From: Streptomyces sp. NBC_00457
GTDB lineage: Bacteria; Actinomycetota; Actinomycetes; Streptomycetales; Streptomycetaceae
DNA length: 64,000 bases
Direction of reading: 5' to 3'
Assembly (NCBI RefSeq): GCF_036014015.1
Contig: NZ_CP107905.1
Location: forward strand, 5,890,001-5,954,000
Part shown: positions 8,737 through 16,343 of the stretch, in pieces
How the letters are laid out: each line of letters begins with the position of its first letter
How positions within the stretch are numbered: position 1 is the first letter of the stretch
Translations under genes and position numbers: made by a program
The notes under the pieces: model-generated
Told to the model about the DNA's origin: nothing
Seen by the model: only the letters and a program-made list of their open reading frames with translations
The model's database searches: none

Positions 8737-9576
8737 ATGAGCCGCAGCGACGTCCTGGTCGACGCAGACTGGGTCGAGGCCAACCTCGACAGCCCGAACA
8801 TCGCGATCGTCGAGGTCGACGAGGACACGTCCGCGTACGAGAAGAACCACATCCGAGGCGCCATCCGGATCGACTGGACGAAGGACCTCCAGGACCCGGT
8901 ACGCCGTGACTTCATCGACCAGGAGGGCTTCGAGAAGCTCCTGTCGGCGAAGGGCATCGCCAACGACACGCTGGTGATCCTCTACGGCGGCAACAACAAC
9001 TGGTTCGCCTCGTACGCCTACTGGTACTTCAAGCTCTACGGCCACGAGAACGTCAAGCTGCTCGACGGCGGCCGCAAGAAGTGGGAGCTGGACGCCCGCG
9101 AGCTGGTCGAGGAGGTGCCGGTGCGTCCGGCGACCGACTACAAGGCCAAGCCGCAGGACAAGTCCATCCGCGCCTTCCGTGACGACGTGGTCGCCGCCAT
9201 CGGTTCGCAGAACCTGGTCGACGTCCGCTCGCCCGACGAGTTCAGCGGGAAGCTGCTCGCCCCCGCGCACCTGCCGCAGGAGCAGTCGCAGCGTCCGGGC
9301 CACGTCCCGTCCGCCCGCAACATCCCGTGGTCGAAGAACGCCAACGACGACGGCACCTTCAAGTCGGACGAGGAGCTCAAGGAGCTCTACGCCGAGGAGA
9401 ACGTCGACCTGGCCAAGGACACCATCGCCTACTGCCGTATCGGTGAGCGCTCCGCGCTGACCTGGTTCGTCCTGCACGAGCTGCTCGATGTGCAGAACGT
9501 CAAGAACTACGACGGCTCCTGGACCGAGTACGGCTCCCTCGTCGGCGTGCCGATCGAGCTCGGCGCCAACAAGTAA
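8737..9576 (+). CDS. cysA: Thiosulfate/3-mercaptopyruvate sulfurtransferase (rhodanese)
   Basis: A 279-residue two-domain rhodanese. The N-terminal inactive domain spans about residues 5-125 and the C-terminal catalytic domain about 140-275. The active-site cysteine is Cys233 in the loop AYCRIGERS, the CRxGxRS form typical of thiosulfate sulfurtransferases. It transfers sulfane sulfur to thiophilic acceptors such as cyanide in vitro. In actinobacteria the genes are called cysA or sseA. GGAGGAGAAAG precedes the ATG. A DUF1416 gene follows after 31 bases, a pairing commonly seen in actinobacteria. Expression is probably linked to the upstream leader peptide. Confidence 0.92.
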   Translation: MSRSDVLVDADWVEANLDSPNIAIVEVDEDTSAYEKNHIRGAIRIDWTKDLQDPVRRDFIDQEGFEKLLSAKGIANDTLVILYGGNNNWFASYAYWYFKLYGHENVKLLDGGRKKWELDARELVEEVPVRPATDYKAKPQDKSIRAFRDDVVAAIGSQNLVDVRSPDEFSGKLLAPAHLPQEQSQRPGHVPSARNIPWSKNANDDGTFKSDEELKELYAEENVDLAKDTIAYCRIGERSALTWFVLHELLDVQNVKNYDGSWTEYGSLVGVPIELGANK

Positions 9577-9607
9577 GCCCCGACCTTCGAGATCTCAGGA
9601 GAACAGC

Positions 9608-9898
9608 ATGTGTGGAGCGAAGGCCGGCGGCCCCGACGCCTCGACGATCAAGCCCGGTGAGACCACCATCCAGGGTCAGGTGACCCGCGACGGCGAGCCG
9701 GTGACGGGCTACGTCCGTCTGCTGGACTCGACCGGCGAGTTCACTGCGGAGGTCCCCACCTCCGCGACGGGCCAGTTCCGCTTCTACGCGGCTGAGGGCA
9801 CCTGGACCGTCCGCGCCCTGGTCCCGGGCGGCGCCACCGCCGACCGCACCGTCGTCGCCCAGCAGGGCGGTCTGGCGGAGGTAGCGATCGCGGTCTGA
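9608..9898 (+). CDS. DUF1416 family protein
   Basis: A 96-residue protein beginning MCGAKAGGP, with a pattern of short beta strands (TTIQGQVTRDGEPVTGYVRLLD, FRFYAAEGTWTVRAL) that suggests a small Ig- or carboxypeptidase-regulatory-like beta sandwich. CAGGAGAACAGC precedes the ATG. It is downstream of the sulfurtransferase in one operon and is closed by a strong hairpin. The family is widely paired with rhodanese genes in actinobacteria; a role as partner in sulfur handling is plausible but unproved. Confidence 0.85.
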   Translation: MCGAKAGGPDASTIKPGETTIQGQVTRDGEPVTGYVRLLDSTGEFTAEVPTSATGQFRFYAAEGTWTVRALVPGGATADRTVVAQQGGLAEVAIAV

Positions 9899-9909
9899 AC
9901 CACGACCGA

Positions 9910-9957
9910 CGGAAGGGCCGTACCCACGGGTTGGACACCGGGGGTACGGCCCTTCCG
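9910..9957 (+). terminator. Terminator of cysA-DUF1416 operon
   Basis: A perfect 16-base inverted repeat (9910-9925 and 9942-9957) with a 16-base loop begins 11 bases after the DUF1416 stop codon. Confidence 0.8.
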
Positions 9958-9981
9958 CGTGCCCGGGCCTACCCTGGTCGT

Positions 9982-10242
9982 ATGTACGCGCGGCGACGAC
10001 ACCTCTACTTCGCCATGATGGGGACCTGCATCGCCCTCTTCGTCCTGGCGTGGGGAGTCGTACGCCTCTGGTCGATCCCCGTGGCCGTGGGCATGTGCGT
10101 GGTGGCGATGGTCATCCCGCCCCTCGCCGCGATGGTCGCCAACCGCCGTGGCCCCGAGGACCGTTGGTGGGACGATCCGTCCGGCGATCCGAAGTCCGAC
10201 GAGTGGTGGGACGAGTTGGACGGGAAACGGCGACGGCAGTAG
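9982..10242 (+). CDS. DUF3099 small membrane protein
   Basis: An 86-residue protein with two hydrophobic helices (about residues 8-27 and 32-52) and an acidic, Trp-rich tail containing EDRWWDDPSGDP and DEWWDELDG. This composition matches the actinobacterial DUF3099 family of unknown function. TACCCT (9970-9975) lies six bases before the ATG and there is no ribosome-binding site, so translation is probably leaderless. It stands alone between the cysA terminator and the repeat region. Confidence 0.8.
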   Translation: MYARRRHLYFAMMGTCIALFVLAWGVVRLWSIPVAVGMCVVAMVIPPLAAMVANRRGPEDRWWDDPSGDPKSDEWWDELDGKRRRQ

Positions 10243-10317
10243 GAACGGGGTCGGTTGCTGCGCGGCGCGGTGGCGCACGTCGATGATTCTCGCCCCCGCC
10301 GCGGAAAATCAGCCCCT

Positions 10318-10495
10318 CCGGCGTTTGAGGAGCGGGGGTCCGGGGGCTGGCCCCCGAACGGGGTGCAGGGGCGGAGCCCCGCGGGGGTCCAGGGGGCGGA
10401 GCCCTTGGCGGGGTGCAGGGGCGGAGCCCCGCGGGGGTTCAGGGGGCGGAGCCCCCTGGCGGGGTTGAAGGGGCGGAGCCCCTGGGGGATGGGAC
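10318..10495. repeat. Tandem GC-rich hairpin repeats
   Basis: After a CCGGCGTTTGAGGAGCGGGGG element, a unit of about 50 bases beginning GGGGTGCAGGGGCGGAGCCCC recurs at 10360 and 10410, with a partial copy at 10461. Each unit holds self-complementary GGGG-CGGAG-CCCC motifs able to form hairpins. It lies in the 286 bases between two convergent genes, where it may terminate both. Similar GGGGCGGAGCCCC elements are widespread in Streptomyces chromosomes. Confidence 0.7.
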
Positions 10496-10528
10496 GGGTA
10501 GGGGCGGCGGGGGCGAAATCGATGCAGG

Positions 10529-10891
10529 TCAGTACACCAGCGCCTGTGTTTCCTCCCCCAGCGCCTCCTGTACGAACACCTGCGCCCCCGCGATCCGTAC
10601 GCCCTCGATGACGTCCTTCTCCGTGATGTCCCGGCGGGCGGCGCACTGGGTGCACAGGGTGACGCGGCCGCCCGTGAGGAGGGAGTCGAGGAGGTCGGGG
10701 AGTGGGGCGGCGTGGGGGAGTTCGAAGTCGGCGGCGCGGCCGGGGAGGGCGAACCACGCGGACTCCCCGGTCAGCCAGAGGGAGACATCGACACCGCTGG
10801 CGACAGCCACCGCCGCCACCGTGAACGCCTGCGAGCACCGCTCGGGGGAATCCGCCCCGGCCGTCACCTTGATCACGAGCTTCTTCGCCAT
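10529..10891 (-). CDS. DsrE-family small protein
   Basis: A 120-residue protein with the DsrE/YchN-like alpha/beta fold pattern: an N-terminal strand KKLVIKVTAGADSPERCSQAF, a second block VASGVDVSLWLTGESAWF, and a Cys pair in VTLCTQCAARR that could carry a persulfide. On the minus strand TACGAT sits six bases before the ATG, suggesting a leaderless transcript. It is convergent to the DUF3099 gene across the repeat region. A sulfur-relay or predicted peroxiredoxin-like role is suggested only by family. Confidence 0.75.
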   Translation of the reverse strand: MAKKLVIKVTAGADSPERCSQAFTVAAVAVASGVDVSLWLTGESAWFALPGRAADFELPHAAPLPDLLDSLLTGGRVTLCTQCAARRDITEKDVIEGVRIAGAQVFVQEALGEETQALVY

Positions 10892-10991
10892 GCCCGAATC
10901 GTAATCAACGCCCTTACAACTCCGTCGGCTGACCAACAGTCCCTGTGAGCGCGCATAAGGAATGCGCACTTACGTTCTGTGGGGGGACGTC

Positions 10992-11690
10992 TTGGAATTA
11001 CGCCGTACGGCCCTGCTGATCGCAGGCGCCGCCGCCCTCGGCCTGGTCGCCGGTACCTGCACCGGCTACCTCGTGCAGGCGGACCGCGAGCCGACGAAAC
11101 TGCCCTCGCTCTCCCAGCCGACGCTGCCGCAGGCGAGGGGTGAGGAACCGGAGCCGCTGTCCGCCGCCCAGGACCGCCGAGTGAAGACCGACGGCGACCT
11201 GCGCAAGCTGCTGCTGAAGAAGCCGGCCGGCGCGCAGGACGCCGACTGGCTGCCCGGCGACGGCTGGATGGACCTGGCCGCCTACGCCGACACCTACGAG
11301 AAGCCGGACCGGAAGTTCGGCGACCTCATCGGCGAGGAGTTCCGCCGGGCGGCCGTCACCGGCTGGGAGTCCGGTACGACCACGGTGGAGATCCGGCTGA
11401 TCCAGTTCCGCCAGGAGGAGGCCCTCGCGGCCGCCGGCTCGGTGGACAACAGCCAGCACTGGGCGGACGCCGAGGGCGCCAACGAGAGCTGGACCCTCCC
11501 CGGCACCGGGAACGGCATGGCGTACGTCTACACCGAGCCCGAGCGCGAGGCCGGTTACCTGCCGGTGTACAGCGCGGAGGCCCACGCCTGGCGCGGCGAC
11601 ATCGCCATGGAGATGTGGGTCTACGGCGCCGAGCCGATCAGCAAGAAGACGATCATGGACCTCGCAAAGCGGCAGATGGAGCGGCTGTGA
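10992..11690 (+). CDS. Exported/anchored protein, first of three paralogous operon genes
   Basis: About 232 residues from a TTG at 10992 behind GGGGGG; an upstream ATG at 10962 in frame would add ten residues. An N-terminal hydrophobic helix is followed by an extracellular domain with blocks such as DGDLRKLLL, GDGWMDLAAYADTYE, GWESGTTTVEIRLIQF and a WVYGAEPISKKTI end. The third codon is TTA (10998-11000), rare in Streptomyces and read by the bldA tRNA, which would make the operon bldA-dependent. The stop overlaps the next gene's GTG start. No known family recognised. Confidence 0.75.
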   Translation: MELRRTALLIAGAAALGLVAGTCTGYLVQADREPTKLPSLSQPTLPQARGEEPEPLSAAQDRRVKTDGDLRKLLLKKPAGAQDADWLPGDGWMDLAAYADTYEKPDRKFGDLIGEEFRRAAVTGWESGTTTVEIRLIQFRQEEALAAAGSVDNSQHWADAEGANESWTLPGTGNGMAYVYTEPEREAGYLPVYSAEAHAWRGDIAMEMWVYGAEPISKKTIMDLAKRQMERL

Positions 11691-12613
11691 CCGAGCACCA
11701 GAACGAGCCGGTTCAGAACGAGCCGGTTCAGAACGAGCCGGTTCAGAACGAGCCGGTTCCGAGCGCGCCGGCCGTCGAGTCCGGCCTTCCCGTCCAGTCC
11801 GGCCCTCCCGTCGAGCCCGGCCCTCCCGACGAGGTCTCCGCACCGTCGCCCGCCAAGAAGCCCTTCCTCCGGGGCCGTATCGCCGCGGTGACCGGCTCCC
11901 TCGTCGTCGCCGGTGCCCTCGTCACCGGCGTCGGCTACACCGCGGTGACCGTGAACGACGCCGACCGTGCCGCAGGCGCCCCCGTCTGGACGTTCCCGAA
12001 GACCACGACGGCCGGGGACGATAAGGCGGCCACCGTCAAGGGGCTCGCCGGTCTGCTCGTGCCGTACGGCACCACCGGCAGCTGGACCCGCGGTCCCGAC
12101 CTCGGCGAGTACGGTTCCGACGCCGAGCTCGGCGGCGCCCAGGCGACCGCCCTGCGCAAGGAGGCGCTCGCCGACCTGCCCCGCACCCAGCGCAGGCAGC
12201 TGGAGAAGGAGATCGACCGGCAGCGCGTCAAGGGCATGGCGATGCGCAGCTACCTCAGCCAGGAGCCCTACTCCCACAGCGAGAACCTCGACGTCTACAC
12301 AGTGAGCATCGTGCTGGCGCAGATGGAGAGCCGGGCGGCCGTGCGGGACCTGGCCACGTACCAGAACGAGTTCCTCGACGCCCTGGACATCTTCCGCAAG
12401 GGCCCCGAGGTCAAGGGCCACAAGAACGCCCACTGCTTCCTGCCGCCCGAGGACGACGACTCGGACCTCGAGGCCATGTACTGCTCCGCCTACCAGGGCG
12501 ACGTCCTGGTCACCGCCACCGCCGACGGCGTCAAGGCACTCGACACCAAGGGAGTCGCGATGCTCCTCGCCGAGCAGCTCGACCGCATCGCCGAACCGGG
12601 GGAGGCGGTATGA
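11687..12613 (+). CDS. Membrane-anchored protein with (NEPVQ)4 repeat
   Basis: A 308-residue protein coupled by GTGA overlap to the previous gene. The cytoplasmic N-terminus carries four copies of a five-residue NEPVQ-type repeat coded by a 15-base tandem repeat (11701-11759), then Pro/Val-rich spacers and a basic stretch. One membrane helix follows (about residues 65-88). The extracellular domain has two Cys (AHCFLPPED, AMYCSAYQ) that may form a disulfide, and a block DVYTVSIVLAQMESRAAVRDL aligning in position with the neighbours' strand-rich core. Function unknown; probably a partner of the flanking two proteins. Confidence 0.75.
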   Translation: MTEHQNEPVQNEPVQNEPVQNEPVPSAPAVESGLPVQSGPPVEPGPPDEVSAPSPAKKPFLRGRIAAVTGSLVVAGALVTGVGYTAVTVNDADRAAGAPVWTFPKTTTAGDDKAATVKGLAGLLVPYGTTGSWTRGPDLGEYGSDAELGGAQATALRKEALADLPRTQRRQLEKEIDRQRVKGMAMRSYLSQEPYSHSENLDVYTVSIVLAQMESRAAVRDLATYQNEFLDALDIFRKGPEVKGHKNAHCFLPPEDDDSDLEAMYCSAYQGDVLVTATADGVKALDTKGVAMLLAEQLDRIAEPGEAV

Positions 12614-13497
12614 CCGAGCAGCCCAGGACCACGGAACCGACGGAATCCGTCATGGAGAAGCCGCAGCCCCTCCTGCCCCCGCCGCCCCCCGCGGCCCCGC
12701 CCCTCACCCCGCTCCAGCCCTACGGCCCACCCCCGGTACCCCCCGCTCCCAAGGACCGCCGGGTCCTGCGTGCCGTACTGCGCTGGACCGCCGCCGTGGT
12801 GGTCTTCGCGGCGGTCGGGGCGTCGGTGGCGTACGGGATCACGCGGATGGAGCGGACGGACGTACCGGGACTGGCGACGGAGTCGGACGGCCGGTGGGAC
12901 TACCCGCGGCTGGAGAGACCGCCGCTGCCCTCCGGCAGCCCCGAGCCCTTCGCCCAGGCCAACAAGGCCGGCGCGCACCACGCCGATCTGCGGACCCTCG
13001 TGCTGCCCGCCCCCAGGGGCGCCGAGGAGGACAAGGCGCTGCGCGGCGAGGACGGCTGGCTGGCGACGAAGGACTTCCTGGCGGCGTACGAGAAGGAGGA
13101 GCGTGCGGAGTTCGCGCAGGAGCTGACCGACAACGGCGTGAGGCACATCGCGGCCCGCGGCTGGACCACCGGCGACGGCACACACACGCGGATCTACCTC
13201 CTCCGCTTCGACACCGCGGCCGTGGCGGACGTGCTGTTCGCGACCAGCGGCCACGACCGTCTGTTGCGCGGCGCCGGGGCGTCGGTCGTCGACGAGGACT
13301 TCCCGCGGGTGGAGCCGGTCGACGAGATCCAGCGTTCGGTGTACACGGAGACGAAGCCGTACGGCGCCGAGCACGTCCGGCATGCGTACCTGGCCGCGGG
13401 TGACGTCCTCGCCGTGATCGTCCAGTCCCGGAAGGGCGGGGCCGAGGCGGTTCCGTTCCAGCAGACGGTGATGCTGCAGAGCCAGCTGCTCGCCTGA
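12610..13497 (+). CDS. Pro-rich membrane-anchored protein, third operon paralogue
   Basis: A 295-residue protein whose ATG overlaps the previous stop (ATGA). The N-terminus is Pro-rich (LLPPPPPAAPPLTP), followed by a basic patch and one membrane helix (about residues 55-77). The extracellular part has HADLRTLVLPAP, EDGWLATKDFLAAYEKEE and TRIYLLRFDTAAVADVLF, which match in order the blocks of the first gene of this operon. All three genes thus look like diverged duplicates of one anchored domain. Function unknown. Confidence 0.75.
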   Translation: MTEQPRTTEPTESVMEKPQPLLPPPPPAAPPLTPLQPYGPPPVPPAPKDRRVLRAVLRWTAAVVVFAAVGASVAYGITRMERTDVPGLATESDGRWDYPRLERPPLPSGSPEPFAQANKAGAHHADLRTLVLPAPRGAEEDKALRGEDGWLATKDFLAAYEKEERAEFAQELTDNGVRHIAARGWTTGDGTHTRIYLLRFDTAAVADVLFATSGHDRLLRGAGASVVDEDFPRVEPVDEIQRSVYTETKPYGAEHVRHAYLAAGDVLAVIVQSRKGGAEAVPFQQTVMLQSQLLA

Positions 13498-13528
13498 TCC
13501 CCGCGAGGGGCGTACCTCACGGAGAGAG

Positions 13529-13559
13529 CCGGGCCCCGGCCGCGTAAGCTGGGGCCCGG
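13529..13559 (+). terminator. Hairpin after the three-gene operon
   Basis: CCGGGCCCC (13529-13537) pairs with GGGGCCCGG (13551-13559) across a 13-base loop, 32 bases beyond the operon stop. Confidence 0.55.
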
Positions 13560-13599
13560 TCTTGTGCAACGCGTACTCTCGCTCACTGAGGAGCATTCC

Positions 13600-13698
13600 G
13601 TGGTGATCTTCTTCGAAGCCCTGCTGGCCCTTGTCTGCGTCGGCGTCCTCGCCTTCGCCGGGCTGACCGTGAAGAAGCTGTACCAGGGCCAGCGCTGA
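13600..13698 (+). CDS. 32-residue single-helix membrane peptide
   Basis: A very short ORF from a GTG at 13600 with GAGGAG eight bases upstream: VVIFFEALLALVCVGVLAFA then GLTVKKLYQGQR. One hydrophobic helix spans almost the whole peptide and the end is basic. Codon third positions are mostly G or C. The stop is 25 bases before the nitrobindin gene, so the two are probably co-transcribed. TACTCT at 13574-13579 could be the -10. No function recognised; it could anchor or regulate a membrane partner. Confidence 0.55.
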   Translation: MVIFFEALLALVCVGVLAFAGLTVKKLYQGQR

Positions 13699-13723
13699 CC
13701 CCCACCGAGGAATTGCCCCGCTC

Positions 13724-14299
13724 ATGATCGAGATCCCGTCCGACCTCCACAAGGACCTGGTCCCCCTTGCCTTCCTGCTCGGCGACTGGGCCGGCGCAGG
13801 CGTGCACGACTTCCCGGGCGCCGAGAAGTGCAACTTCGGCCAGGAGGTCTCCTTCAGCCATGACGGCCGGGACTTCCTGGAGTACCGGTCCCACACCTGG
13901 GTGCTGGACAACGACGGGAACAAGGTCCGTCCGCTGGAGTCCGAGACCGGCTACTGGCGCATCGACGCCGACCGCAAGGTCGAGGTCACGATGGTCCGCG
14001 ACGACGGCGTCGTCGAGATCTGGTACGGCGACCTGGCCGAGAAGAAGCCCCAGATCGACCTCGTGACGGACGCGGTGGCACGGACCGGCGCCTCCCGCCC
14101 GTACACCGGCGGCAAGCGCCTCTACGGCTATGTGAAGAGCGACCTCATGTGGGTCGGCGAGAAGCAGACCCCCGAGGTCGAGCTGCGCCCCTACATGTCG
14201 GCGCACCTGAAGAAGGTCGTCACCCCCGAGGACGTCGAACGCTGGGCCAAGGCCCTCCCGGACGACATGCCTGACGACGGGATCGCCTTCTTCAAGTAG
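13724..14299 (+). CDS. Nitrobindin (heme-binding FABP-like protein)
   Basis: A 191-residue beta-barrel protein of the nitrobindin/FABP-like family. The family signature GxWxGxG is present as GDWAGAG at residues 20-26. The candidate proximal heme ligand is His161 in MSAHLKKV near the C-terminus. Nitrobindins bind heme, sense NO and isomerise peroxynitrite. It sits between a tiny membrane ORF and the nickel regulator gene nur, all on the plus strand. The nur promoter lies in the 32-base gap, so nur can be expressed alone. Confidence 0.85.
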   Translation: MIEIPSDLHKDLVPLAFLLGDWAGAGVHDFPGAEKCNFGQEVSFSHDGRDFLEYRSHTWVLDNDGNKVRPLESETGYWRIDADRKVEVTMVRDDGVVEIWYGDLAEKKPQIDLVTDAVARTGASRPYTGGKRLYGYVKSDLMWVGEKQTPEVELRPYMSAHLKKVVTPEDVERWAKALPDDMPDDGIAFFK

Positions 14300-14331
14300 G
14301 GCTTCTCCGAAGTGGCTCTAGACTCGACGGT

Positions 14332-14769
14332 GTGGTGAGCACCGACTGGAAGAGCGATCTGAGGCAGCGCGGCTACCGGCTGACCCCGCAGCGGCAACTC
14401 GTGCTCGAAGCCGTGGACACCCTTGAGCACGCGACCCCCGACGACATCCTCGTGGAAGTGAGGAAGACGGCGTCGGGGGTCAACATTTCGACGGTGTACC
14501 GGACCTTGGAGCTGCTCGAGGAGCTCGGGCTGGTCAGCCACGCCCACCTGGGGCACGGGGCGCCCACGTACCACCTCGCCGACCGGCACCACCACATCCA
14601 CCTCGTCTGCCGCGACTGCACGAACGTCATCGAGGCCGATGTCTCCGTCGCCGCCGAGTTCACCGCCAAGCTGCGCGAGACGTTCGGCTTCGACACGGAC
14701 ATGAAGCACTTCGCGATCTTCGGCCGGTGCCGCGACTGCACGCTCAAGAATTCAACTACCAATTCGTAG
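14332..14769 (+). CDS. nur: Nickel-responsive Fur-family regulator Nur
   Basis: A 145-residue Fur-family repressor almost identical, as I remember it, to S. coelicolor Nur. A winged helix (about residues 8-80) with TPQRQLVLEAV and ISTVYRTLELLEELG precedes the dimer domain. Residues reported as metal ligands in Nur are all present: His70, His72 and His126 for the nickel site, and His33, His86, His88 and His90 for the M site. CxxC pairs at 93/96 and near the end are kept. Nur controls nickel uptake and the switch between Ni- and Fe-superoxide dismutase. TAGACT lies seven bases before the GTG: leaderless. Confidence 0.93.
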   Translation: MVSTDWKSDLRQRGYRLTPQRQLVLEAVDTLEHATPDDILVEVRKTASGVNISTVYRTLELLEELGLVSHAHLGHGAPTYHLADRHHHIHLVCRDCTNVIEADVSVAAEFTAKLRETFGFDTDMKHFAIFGRCRDCTLKNSTTNS

Positions 14770-14787
14770 GGTCGTAGGCTGGGTCCT

Positions 14788-15753
14788 ATGAAGAGCCCTC
14801 TGCTGACTCTGCCCGGCGCCGTCCCCGCCGAGGGCGTGGACGAAGGCGTCGCCGCCCACTACGGCGATCTGTTCCGCGAGCAGCGCGCCCTCGCCGACGG
14901 CCAAGGCTTCGTCGACCTCTCGCACCGCGGTGTCGTCACCGTCACTGGCGACGACCGGCTGAGCTGGCTGCACCTGCTGCTCACCCAGCACGTCACCGAC
15001 CTGCCCGCGGGCGAGGCGACCGAAGCGCTGATCCTGTCGGCGCACGGCCATATCGAGCACGCGCTGTACCTGGTCGACGACGGATCGACGACCTGGGCCC
15101 ACGTCGAGCCCGGCACCCAGGAGGCGCTGATCGCGTACCTGGAGTCGATGAAGTTCTTCTACCGGGTCGAAGTCGCCGACCGCACGGGCGAGTTCGCTGT
15201 CGTCCATGTGCCCGCCGGTTCGATCGCCGAGGTGCCGGACGGCGTCGTCGTACGCGAGACGGCGTACGGCCGTGATCTCTTCCTCCCCCGCGCGGACCTG
15301 GAGTCGTACGCCGAGAAGGCCGGCCCGGCGGCCGGGATCCTGGCGTACGAGGCCCTCCGCGTCGAGCACCACCGCCCCCGCCTCGGCTTCGAGACCGACC
15401 ACCGCACCATCCCGCACGAGCTGGGCTGGATCGGCACGGCCGTCCACCTCCAGAAGGGCTGCTACCGCGGCCAGGAGACGGTCGCCCGTGTGCACAACCT
15501 GGGCAAGCCCCCGCGCCGTATGGTCTTCCTCCACCTGGACGGCAGCGAGGTGCACCTGCCGCCGCACGGCACGGAGATCCGGCTCGCGGACGACGGGCCC
15601 GACGGGCGCAAGATCGGTTTCGTGACCACGTCCGTACGCCATCACGAGCTGGGGCCGGTCGCGCTGGCGCTGGTGAAGCGGAACGTGCCGGTGGATGCGC
15701 GGCTCATGGCGGATACGACGGCCGCGGCGCAGGAAGCGGTCGTAGAGCCCTAG
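14788..15753 (+). CDS. ygfZ: Folate-binding YgfZ/GcvT-like protein
   Basis: A 321-residue member of the COG0354 YgfZ family, which uses folate to help maintain iron-sulfur enzymes. The hallmark motif KGCYRGQE is present with Cys225. The GcvT-like folate-binding fold is seen in [16 protein letters not shown] and [21 protein letters not shown] stands seven bases before the ATG, pointing to a leaderless transcript. The gene runs from just after nur and its stop overlaps by four bases the stop of the convergent dtd gene. Confidence 0.9.
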   Translation: MKSPLLTLPGAVPAEGVDEGVAAHYGDLFREQRALADGQGFVDLSHRGVVTVTGDDRLSWLHLLLTQHVTDLPAGEATEALILSAHGHIEHALYLVDDGSTTWAHVEPGTQEALIAYLESMKFFYRVEVADRTGEFAVVHVPAGSIAEVPDGVVVRETAYGRDLFLPRADLESYAEKAGPAAGILAYEALRVEHHRPRLGFETDHRTIPHELGWIGTAVHLQKGCYRGQETVARVHNLGKPPRRMVFLHLDGSEVHLPPHGTEIRLADDGPDGRKIGFVTTSVRHHELGPVALALVKRNVPVDARLMADTTAAAQEAVVEP

Positions 15754-16175
15754 ATTTCGAGCAGGACCGTGAACGGGCCGTCGTTCGTCAGATTCACCCG
15801 CATCCGCGCACCGAAACGGCCCGTCTGCACCGTCGCGCCCAGGGCGCGCAGCTGGGCGACGACCTCGTCGACGAGGGGCTCGGCGATGTCGCCGGGGGCG
15901 GCGGCGTTCCAGGTGGGGCGGCGGCCCTTGCGGGCGTCGCCGTACAGCGTGAACTGGCTGATGACGAGGAGCGGGGCGTCGATGTCGCTGCACGACTTCT
16001 CGTCCTGCAGCATGCGGATCGACCAGAGCTTGCGGGCGAGTTGGGCGGCCTTCTCCTTGGTGTCCTCGTGGGTGACGCCGACCAGGACGCACAGTCCCTC
16101 GCCGATGATCTCCCCGACCGTCTCGCCGTCCACGACGACGCTCGCGCCGTCGACCCTCTGCACCACTGCACGCAT
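15750..16175 (-). CDS. dtd: D-aminoacyl-tRNA deacylase
   Basis: A 141-residue DTD protein that removes D-amino acids (and Gly) from mischarged tRNA. It begins [13 protein letters not shown] and has both family motifs: SQFTLYGD about the middle and the C-terminal [11 protein letters not shown], the equivalent of the NxGPVT cross-subunit motif with Phe replacing Val. Normal length for bacterial DTD. It is convergent to ygfZ with a four-base overlap of stop codons. Confidence 0.92.
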   Translation of the reverse strand: MRAVVQRVDGASVVVDGETVGEIIGEGLCVLVGVTHEDTKEKAAQLARKLWSIRMLQDEKSCSDIDAPLLVISQFTLYGDARKGRRPTWNAAAPGDIAEPLVDEVVAQLRALGATVQTGRFGARMRVNLTNDGPFTVLLEI

Positions 16176-16343
16176 GCACCCATGATGCCCTGCGGTCACG
16201 AGTGGCCCGCGGGCGGCCGCATGCTCCTGCGTATCGCTCCTTAATCCCCCCATCTGGGGCTGATCGGGGGCACTCGTTCACATACTGGCCACTTGGGGTG
16301 GCACGATGCTTCCACACGCCGGTCGAGGGGACGGTTGAGGCAG

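Noticed and set aside
10318..10495. CRISPR array
   Set aside because: Unit of about 50 bases is contiguous and self-complementary without unique spacers, and no cas genes occur.
10249..10528. ORFs read through the GC-rich tandem repeats (RSPAGVQGAEP-like peptides)
   Set aside because: They only mirror repeat DNA in all frames; no start signals or family.
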